The notes below the pieces were generated by a model, which was not told where the DNA came from, ran no database searches, and saw only the letters and a program-made list of their open reading frames with translations. From Candidatus Merdivicinus faecavium (GTDB lineage: Bacteria > Bacillota > Clostridia > Oscillospirales > Ruminococcaceae): a stretch of DNA of 35,845 bases. Of this stretch, positions 30,028 to 35,845 are shown piece by piece; position 1 is the stretch's first letter, and each line of letters begins with the position of its first letter. Both the position numbers and the translations under genes were made by a program. The stretch covers positions 1 to 35,845 of the forward strand of contig DVKD01000005.1 in the NCBI GenBank assembly GCA_018716285.1, read 5' to 3'.

Positions 30028-30897
30028 ATGAAACGCAAAACAATCGCAGCAGCTGCTGCCGCTCTGGCCGCGGCTGCCCTGACCGCCTGGACGCTCTGGG
30101 GCAACACCGCCCTGACTGCCGAAAAGATCACCGTCTCGAGCGAGCGCCTGCCCGCAGCCTTCTCAGGTTTTGCCATCGCGCAGGTCTCCGACCTGCACAA
30201 CGCCGAATTCGGGGAGGACAATGAAAAGCTCCTCGACCTCCTCGCCGGCCTTTCACCGGACATGATCGCCCTCACCGGCGACCTAGTGGACAGCCGCAGC
30301 ACCGGCCTCGGCATTGCCCTGCGCTTTGCGGAAAAGGCGGCTGAAATTGCCCCCGTCTGCTATGTGCCGGGCAACCATGAAGCCCGCATCGCCGATTATG
30401 ACGCGTTGCGGGAGGGGCTGTCCGCGGCGGGGGTGACTGTCCTCGAGGACGCGGCGCTCCCCCTTTCCCGCGCGGGGGAATCCATCACCCTCATCGGCCT
30501 GCGCGACCCGGATTTCGCGGCCGGCTCCCCCGGCAGCCCGGCCCGGCGGCTGGAAGAGACGCTGACGGCACTGACACAGGATGCGTCCGGCTTTACCCTG
30601 CTGCTCTCCCACCGCCCGGAATACTTTCCGGTTTACGCCGGCTGCGGGATCGACCTCACCCTCTCCGGGCACGCCCACGGCGGGCAGATCCGCCTCCCCT
30701 TTCTGGGCGGGCTGCTCGCGCCCGGACAGGGCTTCTTGCCGGAATACGACGCGGGGCTCTGCCGGGAGGGGGACGCCCAGATGGTTGTCAGCCGGGGGCT
30801 GGGCAACAGCGTCTTCCCGCTGCGGGTGAACAACCGCCCGGAGGTGGTGCTTGTCACCCTCCAGGCCGCTGGAGCAGAAACCTTTGCCGAAAAATGA
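30028..30897 (+). CDS. Membrane-anchored metallophosphoesterase (YkuE-like)
   Basis: A 289-residue calcineurin-type phosphoesterase. A signal-anchor (AAAAAALAAAALTAWTLWG) near the start places the enzyme outside the membrane. The five metal motifs are in order: QVSDLHNAEFG, LTGDLVDSR, VPGNHEAR, LLLSHRPE and LSGHAHGGQIRLP. Relatives act on lipid or nucleotide phosphoesters; the substrate here is unknown. GGAGG precedes ATG 30028. The open frame extends far upstream, but that part is antisense to the glycosidase. Confidence 0.92.
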   Translation: MKRKTIAAAAAALAAAALTAWTLWGNTALTAEKITVSSERLPAAFSGFAIAQVSDLHNAEFGEDNEKLLDLLAGLSPDMIALTGDLVDSRSTGLGIALRFAEKAAEIAPVCYVPGNHEARIADYDALREGLSAAGVTVLEDAALPLSRAGESITLIGLRDPDFAAGSPGSPARRLEETLTALTQDASGFTLLLSHRPEYFPVYAGCGIDLTLSGHAHGGQIRLPFLGGLLAPGQGFLPEYDAGLCREGDAQMVVSRGLGNSVFPLRVNNRPEVVLVTLQAAGAETFAEK

Positions 30898-30918
30898 CGC
30901 CGGTTTTGCAAAATCTCG

Positions 30919-30947
30919 TTGCATTTTGACGGCAAACATGCTACAAT
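30919..30947 (+). promoter_or_regulatory. Sigma-A promoter of the TPR-like membrane protein gene
   Basis: TTGCAT (30919-30924), 17 bases, TACAAT (30942-30947). It lies between the phosphoesterase stop and the ribosome site GGAGGTG at 30967. Confidence 0.7.
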
Positions 30948-30981
30948 GGGAACAATATCACTTTTCGGAGGTGCCATTTTC

Positions 30982-31878
30982 ATGTTTACCAAAAAGACGA
31001 ACTTCAAGCCAATGAAGGCTGATGCCGTCGTCTCCGCTTACAAACGAAACGTGCTGATCCTCTGGGTGCTGCACGCGCTGACTGTCGTCGCTTTTTTCGT
31101 TGTCGCTGCCTTCCTTGTGACGCAGAAGATCACCCTGTTCAACGCCTTTCTCAGCGTGATGTTCCTCTGCGTTCTCAACTACCTGTTTTACACCGGGCGC
31201 AGGATCCAGCTGCATCTGCTCAACAACATTTTGAACGTCAACTGCGACCCCGTCAAATTTGAAAAGGTCTTCCGCAAGCTGTCGGAAGCCCGCGTCAACA
31301 GGGGCGTCTGCCAACTCAATATCGCCCGCGGACAGTATTACGCGGGAAAATTCGAGGAGGCGCTCGCTACCCTCGACGCGATGGCCCGCCCAAAGGACAA
31401 CTCCATGCAGATTTTCCTCTACTACAACGTCAAAGCCGGCTGCTGCGAGGAGCTCGGCAACTTTGACCGGGTGGTGGAGATCCGCGAAAAGGTCAAACAG
31501 ATCATGCCCAATCTCAAGGACGGCTCCCCCGCCCTCCGCAACGGGCAGCAGCTGCTCACCATCATCGACGGGATGCTGACCTTCCATCGGGGAAGCTATA
31601 TGCGCGCATACGAAATTTATGAAGACCTGTTCGAGATGACCTCCTACCCCCTGAGCCGGCTCACCGTCCTCATCAAGCTCGCCAAGATGGACCAGGTGAC
31701 CGGCGCCATCCGCAGCGCCGCGGATCACTGCGAGTACGTCCTGGATTCCGGCGGCACGACCTTCTATAAAAAGCAGGCCGAGGAGATCCTCGCGCTCTGC
31801 CATCCCCGCAAGAAGGCGGAAGAACCGGCCGCAGAGGAGACAGAAGAGGACAAGGAGGATGCAGATGGAGCTGAGTGA
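30982..31878 (+). CDS. Membrane protein with TPR-like repeats, function unknown
   Basis: A 298-residue protein with two membrane segments near the N-terminus (VLHALTVVAFFVVAAFLV and AFLSVMFLCVLNYLFYTG) and a cytoplasmic helical region that looks like divergent tetratricopeptide repeats: GQYYAGKFEEALATLDAMAR, then CCEELGNFDRVVEIREKVKQ and RGSYMRAYEIYEDLFEM. It ends in an acidic tail (EEPAAEETEEDKEDADGAE). Such scaffolds hold other proteins at the membrane. ATG 30982 follows GGAGGTG by 9 bases. It overlaps the chorismate mutase gene by 14 bases. Confidence 0.75.
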   Translation: MFTKKTNFKPMKADAVVSAYKRNVLILWVLHALTVVAFFVVAAFLVTQKITLFNAFLSVMFLCVLNYLFYTGRRIQLHLLNNILNVNCDPVKFEKVFRKLSEARVNRGVCQLNIARGQYYAGKFEEALATLDAMARPKDNSMQIFLYYNVKAGCCEELGNFDRVVEIREKVKQIMPNLKDGSPALRNGQQLLTIIDGMLTFHRGSYMRAYEIYEDLFEMTSYPLSRLTVLIKLAKMDQVTGAIRSAADHCEYVLDSGGTTFYKKQAEEILALCHPRKKAEEPAAEETEEDKEDADGAE

Positions 31879-32143
31879 GATCCGCCCGCAGATCGACGCG
31901 GTAAACCGCGAAATGCTGCGGCTGTTTGAGAAACGGATGGCCCTCTGCGCCCAGGTCGCGGCCTGCAAGAAGGCGCAGGGGATGGAGATCTTTGTCCCGG
32001 AGCGGGAGGCCGCTATCCTCGACGGGGTGCGGGAGATGGCCGCGGAGGGGATGGAACGGTACGACCTCGCCTTTTTTGAAAAGCTGATGGAGCTCTCCCG
32101 GGAATACCAGCGGGAGCTGCTGGGGCTTCCGGAAAATCAATAA
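31865..32143 (+). CDS. Chorismate mutase (AroQ class)
   Basis: A 92-residue all-helical enzyme that converts chorismate to prephenate, for phenylalanine and tyrosine. The pattern fits AroQ: LSEIRPQIDAVNREMLRLFE, KRMALCAQVAACKKAQGM, FVPEREAAILDGVR, with the catalytic arginine, lysine and glutamine/glutamate positions kept. It stands alone, not fused to prephenate dehydratase or DAHP synthase. ATG 31865 is 6 bases after AAGGAGG, which lies inside the previous gene; the ATG at 31859 is too close to that site. No other aromatic gene is near. Confidence 0.9.
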   Translation: MELSEIRPQIDAVNREMLRLFEKRMALCAQVAACKKAQGMEIFVPEREAAILDGVREMAAEGMERYDLAFFEKLMELSREYQRELLGLPENQ

Positions 32144-32154
32144 GCAGAACGACG

Positions 32155-32183
32155 GCGCGGCCCATATAAGGCCGCGCTTTTTT
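32155..32183 (+). terminator. Intrinsic terminator after the chorismate mutase gene
   Basis: An 8-pair perfect stem (GCGCGGCC/GGCCGCGC, loop of seven bases) followed by six T residues. The convergent PHP gene ends a few bases further on. Confidence 0.93.
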
Positions 32184-32187
32184 GCGC

Positions 32188-32853
32188 CTATCTGCGGATC
32201 AGCTGCGGCCGCGCGCGGAGGGCGGCGATGAGGTCGCGGTTGTCGCGAATGGGCTTCTCGGTGCGGATGCCGCCGCAGCCGCAGGCGTCGGGGAAGTGGA
32301 AGTCCGAGCCGCTGATCTGCAGAAGGTCGTATTTGCGCGCCCAGATGGAGGCAATGTCGTTGCGGGATTCGTGGCCGGGGTGGCCGTTATAGCTCTCGAT
32401 GCCGTCGAGCAGTTCGGGATAGACGACGGTCATCCCGTCCCGGAAGGGGTGCGCCTGATAGAAGAGCAGCCCGTTTTCCCGCGCGAGGAAGGAGAAGGAG
32501 ACCGGCCGCATTTCCATCAAATCGGGGTGGGCGAGGAGGAATTCCTCGTCGATGCCGTAAACGAGATAGTCGTTGTCGTTTTCATCAAACCGCAGCTCCA
32601 TCCCGAGCAGGACGGTGAGCTTCTCCCCCGCCGCTTCGCGGAAGCGCCGCCATCCCGAGAGGAAGTGCGCAACCTGCTCCTCCCAGGACATCCCGTCCGG
32701 CAGCGCCTGGAAGGTATAACGGTTCATGTGGTCGGTGACGACGACCCCGTCGTATCCGGCTTCGATGTACAGGCGGGCCGCCTCCTCCGGCGAGGTCTCC
32801 GCACAGCGGCTGACGGGGGCGGTGTGGCAGTGCAGTTCGTACTGGTAGGACAT
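32188..32853 (-). CDS. PHP-domain phosphoesterase
   Basis: A 221-residue PHP-fold metal-dependent protein. The metal ligands are in order: ELHCHTAPVS, GYDGVVVTDHMNR, LLGMELRFD, FYQAHPFRDG, ESYNGHPG and ISGSDFHFPDACG. Relatives hydrolyse 3',5'-nucleoside bisphosphates or similar phosphoesters; the specific substrate is unknown. AAAGGAAG lies before the ATG. It is probably monocistronic, since a terminator for the V-ATPase operon lies upstream of it. Confidence 0.88.
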   Translation of the reverse strand: MSYQYELHCHTAPVSRCAETSPEEAARLYIEAGYDGVVVTDHMNRYTFQALPDGMSWEEQVAHFLSGWRRFREAAGEKLTVLLGMELRFDENDNDYLVYGIDEEFLLAHPDLMEMRPVSFSFLARENGLLFYQAHPFRDGMTVVYPELLDGIESYNGHPGHESRNDIASIWARKYDLLQISGSDFHFPDACGCGGIRTEKPIRDNRDLIAALRARPQLIRR

Positions 32854-32902
32854 AAGGGGATCTTCCTTTCATAGCAGTTGGTGATTTTGCCGGCAGTCAC
32901 AT

Positions 32903-32942
32903 AAAACAGCCGCGACGCCCCGGAGAGCCGGAGCCGCGGCTG
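32903..32942 (-). terminator. Intrinsic terminator of the V-ATPase operon
   Basis: On the minus strand an 8-pair stem (CAGCCGCG/CGCGGCTG) encloses a second small hairpin (CCGG/CCGG) and is followed by TTTTAT. It lies 5 bases after the subunit D stop. Confidence 0.82.
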
Positions 32943-32946
32943 CTTT

Positions 32947-33600
32947 TCAGGCCCGGCGCTGCCCGGCCTCCTGTTCTTTCAGGATCATATCCTTGACCTT
33001 CATGAGCCGGGTCACGCTGCTGCGTTCATTGTCCTCCAGCTTCATGGAGATGAATTTGATGGCCTGCCGGGTCTCCGGGATCATGACATGCTCGAGGGCG
33101 TTGACCCGGCGGCGGGTCTTTTCGATCTCGTCTGCCAGCATGGAGCAGGTCTTTTCGACCTGTGCCAGCTCAATGAGCTTCGGCATCAGGCCGGCCAGGT
33201 CGAGCACCGCGCCGTCCAGCTCGGCTGAGGTGAAGGCGAAGCCGTACGGAAGATCGCCGACCTCCCCGCCGCCGTCCGCCGTAAAGGTGGGGACGGTAAC
33301 GCCCATGATGTTGCGCTCCCCCACCGTGACCGAAACATCCCCGCCCGCTTCGGAGAGCAGCGCCTCGCCGATGGCGGCCTCCCCCATCATGGCGGAGGCG
33401 ACGGCGACCCGCTTCATATCCTGCCCCAGGGCCGCTTCAACCTCGGCGCGCAGCTCCCGGTTGCGGCGGATATAGAGCATGAACTGGCGCACCATCTCGT
33501 CCCGCTTGTCCTTTAGGAGCTTGTGCCCCTTGACGGCGGTTTTGAGCCGTTTTTTGAGGCGGCTCAGCTCCATCCGGGTCGGGTTTACGCGAATTGCCAT
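32947..33600 (-). CDS. ntpD: V-type ATP synthase subunit D
   Basis: A 217-residue central-stalk subunit, the rotor shaft of the V/A-type ATPase. MAIRVNPTRMELSRLKKRLK followed by GHKLLKDKRDEMVRQFM is the family signature, and the C-terminal helix (RVNALEHVMIPETRQAIKFI) is typical. The protein is nearly all helix, as expected. AAGGAG lies before the ATG, 6 bases after subunit B. Last gene of the operon in this window; no gene for other stalk subunits follows. Confidence 0.95.
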   Translation of the reverse strand: MAIRVNPTRMELSRLKKRLKTAVKGHKLLKDKRDEMVRQFMLYIRRNRELRAEVEAALGQDMKRVAVASAMMGEAAIGEALLSEAGGDVSVTVGERNIMGVTVPTFTADGGGEVGDLPYGFAFTSAELDGAVLDLAGLMPKLIELAQVEKTCSMLADEIEKTRRRVNALEHVMIPETRQAIKFISMKLEDNERSSVTRLMKVKDMILKEQEAGQRRA

Positions 33601-33606
33601 GACGGG

Positions 33607-34992
33607 TTACTCCTTTTCGTCAGATTTGGGGTAATAGAGGTCAAGGAACTCATCCTTGATGCGCTTTAGCTCGCTGCGCGGCAGGATGCCCAAAAGCTTC
33701 CAGCCGATGTCCAGCGTCTCCTCGATGGTGCGGCTCCGCTGGTATCCCTGGGAGACGTACTCCCGCTCGAAGGCGTCGGCAAATTTGGCGTAGAGCTTGT
33801 CGATGCTCGAGAGGGCCGCCTCGCCCAGGATGACGGCGAGCTCCTTGGCTTCCTTTCCGCGGGCATAGGCGGAGAAGAGCTGGTTCATGACGCCGGAATG
33901 GTCGGCGCGGGTCTTGCCCTCGCCGATGCCCTTATCTTTTAAGCGGGAGAGGGAGGGCAGCACGTCGATGGGCGGGGTGACGCCCTTGTGGTAGAGCTCG
34001 CGGGAGAGGATGATCTGCCCCTCGGTAATATAGCCGGTCAGGTCGGGGATGGGGTGGGTCTTGTCGTCCTCGGGCATGGTGAGGATGGGCAGCTGGGTGA
34101 TGGAGCCCTTCTTGCCCCGGATGCGCCCCGCCCGCTCATAGAGGGAGGCGAGGTCGGTGTAGAGGTAGCCCGGATAGCCGCGGCGGCCGGGGACCTCCTT
34201 GCGGGCGGCAGAGACCTCCCGCAGCGCCTCGGCGTAGTTTGTGATGTCGGTGAGGATGACCAGGACGTGCATCCCGAGCTCATAGGCGAGGTACTCGGCG
34301 CAGGTGATGGCCATCCGGGGGGTGGCGATGCGCTCGACGGCCGGGTCGTTGGCGAGGTTCATAAAGAGGACGGCGCGGTCGATGGCGCCGGTGCGGCGGA
34401 AATCCTGGATGAAGAAGTCCGCCTCTTCAAAGGTGATGCCGATGGCGCCGAAGACGACGGCGAATTTCTCGCCGGTGCCGCGCACCTGGGCCTGCCTTGC
34501 GATCTGGGCGGCGAGCTGGGCGTGCGGCAGGCCGGAGCCGGAGAAAACCGGCAGCTTCTGCCCGCGGACAAGGGTGTTGAGGCCGTCGATGGCCGAGACG
34601 CCGGTTTGGATAAACTCCGCCGGGTAGTCGCGGGCGGCGGGGTTGATGGGCGAGCCGTTTACATTCATCCGCTTTTCGGGGATGATCTCGGGGCCGCCGT
34701 CGATGGGGTTGCCCATCCCGTCGAAGATGCGCCCCAGCATGTCGGGGCTCACTTTCAGTTCGGTGCCGTGCCCGAGGAAACGGGCTTTGGAATCGGCGAT
34801 GCGCAGGCCGTGGGAGCTCTCGAAGAGCTGGACCATCGCCCGGTCCCGGTCAATTTCCAGCACCTTGCCGAGCCGCAGCTCGCCGTCCGCCTGCTCAATC
34901 TCCACCAGCTCGTCGTACTTGGCGCCCTCGACGCCGTCGACCAGCATCAGGGGGCCGACGACCTCGCGGATAGTTTTATATTCTTTACGCAT
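33607..34992 (-). CDS. ntpB: V-type ATP synthase subunit B
   Basis: A 461-residue non-catalytic head subunit. It begins [19 protein letters not shown], and in place of a P-loop it has [38 protein letters not shown] and [20 protein letters not shown] are the nucleotide-interface segments. Full length. GGAGG precedes the ATG, which overlaps the subunit A stop by 8 bases. Confidence 0.97.
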   Translation of the reverse strand: MRKEYKTIREVVGPLMLVDGVEGAKYDELVEIEQADGELRLGKVLEIDRDRAMVQLFESSHGLRIADSKARFLGHGTELKVSPDMLGRIFDGMGNPIDGGPEIIPEKRMNVNGSPINPAARDYPAEFIQTGVSAIDGLNTLVRGQKLPVFSGSGLPHAQLAAQIARQAQVRGTGEKFAVVFGAIGITFEEADFFIQDFRRTGAIDRAVLFMNLANDPAVERIATPRMAITCAEYLAYELGMHVLVILTDITNYAEALREVSAARKEVPGRRGYPGYLYTDLASLYERAGRIRGKKGSITQLPILTMPEDDKTHPIPDLTGYITEGQIILSRELYHKGVTPPIDVLPSLSRLKDKGIGEGKTRADHSGVMNQLFSAYARGKEAKELAVILGEAALSSIDKLYAKFADAFEREYVSQGYQRSRTIEETLDIGWKLLGILPRSELKRIKDEFLDLYYPKSDEKE

Positions 34993-35845
34993 GGTCGTGA
35001 TCCTCCTCCATCAATGCGGCGAACTGCGCTTCCAGCTCCCCGGTCACAGCGGCATACTGGGCCTCCCACTGATCCTCGGGGACCCGCTTGAGCCGCCCGA
35101 TCTTTTCCACTACCGGCATGGCGAGGATCTGCTCGAAGGGGACCTCGGCGGCGATCGCCTCCTGCCCCTTATGGTACCAGGTGAGGATGAGCTTTAACAT
35201 CCCGTGCTGCTTTTTCGTCGAGGTGTAGGTGTCGACCTCGTCGAAGGCGATCTGGTGCAGGTAGTCCTCGCGGATGGAGCGGGCGGCCTCGAGGGTCATC
35301 CGGTCCTTTAAGGCCAGCGCGTCGACGCCGACCAGCCGGACAATCTCCTGCAGATCCGCCTCCTCCTGCAGAATCCGGCGGACCTCCGCCACCTGGGCCG
35401 ACCAGTCGGGGGCGACCTCGCGGTCAAAATAGCCGGAGAGGGTGTCGCTGTAGAGGGAGTAGCTCGTCAGCCAGTCGATGGCCGGGAAATGCCGCTTGTA
35501 GGCGAGGTCGGAAGAAAGGCCCCAGAAGACCTTGACGATCCGCAGCGTCGCCTGGGAGACCGGCTCCGAGGTATCGCCGCCGGGCGGCGATACCGCCCCG
35601 ATGGCCGAGATGGCGCCGGTCCGCCCGTCCGACCCGAGGCAGCGGACAAAGCCCGCCCGCTCATAGAATTCCGCCAGGCGGGAGGAGAGGTAGGCGGGGT
35701 ATCCTTCCTCGCCGGGCATCTCCTCCAGGCGGCCGGACATCTCGCGCAGGGCCTCGGCCCAGCGGGAGGTGGAGTCGGCGATGACGGCCACGTCGTAGCC
35801 CATGTCCCGGAAGTACTCGGCGATGGTGATGCCGGTGTAGATGGA
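34985..35845 (-). CDS. ntpA: V-type ATP synthase subunit A, 3' part only
   Basis: The C-terminal 286 residues of the catalytic subunit; the gene continues beyond the right edge and the first codon seen is read in frame at 35845. It starts [19 protein letters not shown], with [20 protein letters not shown] and [20 protein letters not shown] as family marks, then [20 protein letters not shown]. The P-loop part lies outside. Such operons in Firmicutes couple proton or sodium flow to ATP; the ion cannot be told here, as the K subunit is not in view. Confidence 0.96.
   Translation of the reverse strand, partial: SIYTGITIAEYFRDMGYDVAVIADSTSRWAEALREMSGRLEEMPGEEGYPAYLSSRLAEFYERAGFVRCLGSDGRTGAISAIGAVSPPGGDTSEPVSQATLRIVKVFWGLSSDLAYKRHFPAIDWLTSYSLYSDTLSGYFDREVAPDWSAQVAEVRRILQEEADLQEIVRLVGVDALALKDRMTLEAARSIREDYLHQIAFDEVDTYTSTKKQHGMLKLILTWYHKGQEAIAAEVPFEQILAMPVVEKIGRLKRVPEDQWEAQYAAVTGELEAQFAALMEEDHDHA

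Noticed and set aside
33507-33517. Third copy of the operator-like sequence (TGTCCTTTAGG)
   Set aside because: It lies inside the coding part of V-ATPase subunit D (LLKDKR codons), lacks the last palindrome bases and is far from a promoter.

Overview
The window reads as chromosome of an endospore-forming, Gram-positive anaerobe of the Clostridia, most like a GC-rich gut Oscillospiraceae/Ruminococcaceae lineage. The evidence is a complete spoIIAA-spoIIAB-sigF operon, an alpha/beta-type small acid-soluble spore protein, a V-type ATPase operon (A-B-D), CDP-glycerol/LicD cell-surface polysaccharide genes, strong AAGGAGG-type ribosome sites and sigma-A promoters. This is an inference from gene content; there is no rRNA or taxonomic marker in the window. 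I found no tRNA, rRNA, CRISPR array, transposase or phage structural gene.

Layout. 1-1.9 kb: an XRE regulator, then an AbrB-type antitoxin with a frameshifted PIN toxin, then a spore SASP gene. 1.97-4.7 kb: an accessory locus with five tiny, tandem, overlapping XRE regulator genes ending in a DUF5714 protein. It is read leftwards from a divergent control region that carries two near-identical 14-bp palindromes; a small DUF6809-like gene is read rightwards. 4.7-7.8 kb: leftward operon of a Vat/CatB-like acetyltransferase, a methyltransferase and rarA, preceded by a long hairpin-rich leader with a 25-codon leader ORF. 7.8-9.2 kb: nitroreductase plus AraC regulator. 9.3-14.9 kb: lipoprotein adaptor, one large FtsX-type permease and two ATPases, the second with a C-terminal AbrB-like domain. 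15-22.9 kb: seven-gene leftward Wzx/Wzy polysaccharide operon with glycerol-phosphate decoration genes. 23-24.5 kb: sigma-F operon. 24.5-27.7 kb: ppx-ppk1 polyphosphate operon. 27.7-29.8 kb: cytoplasmic GH78-like glycosidase. 30-32.1 kb: metallophosphoesterase, TPR-like membrane protein and a chorismate mutase. 32.2-35.8 kb: PHP phosphoesterase and the end of the V-ATPase operon, which runs off the right edge.

How the parts relate. In the polysaccharide operon TagD makes CDP-glycerol, the TagB/F-like protein and possibly LicD transfer phospho-alditols or phosphocholine to the repeat unit, GT2 and GT4 add sugars, Wzx flips and Wzy polymerises; the priming transferase is not here. Ppk1 and Ppx make and degrade polyphosphate. 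The four-gene ABC set looks like a MacA-MacB-type export or envelope-remodelling system.

The best candidates for something undescribed are: (i) the five-gene XRE array, in which two protein subtypes alternate (I-II-I-II-I) with embedded ribosome sites, together with its palindromic divergent operator and DUF5714 partner; (ii) the leader ORF plus hairpin array before the Vat-like acetyltransferase; and (iii) the ABC ATPase with an AbrB-like tail. Functions of all three are inference; sequence features are read directly.
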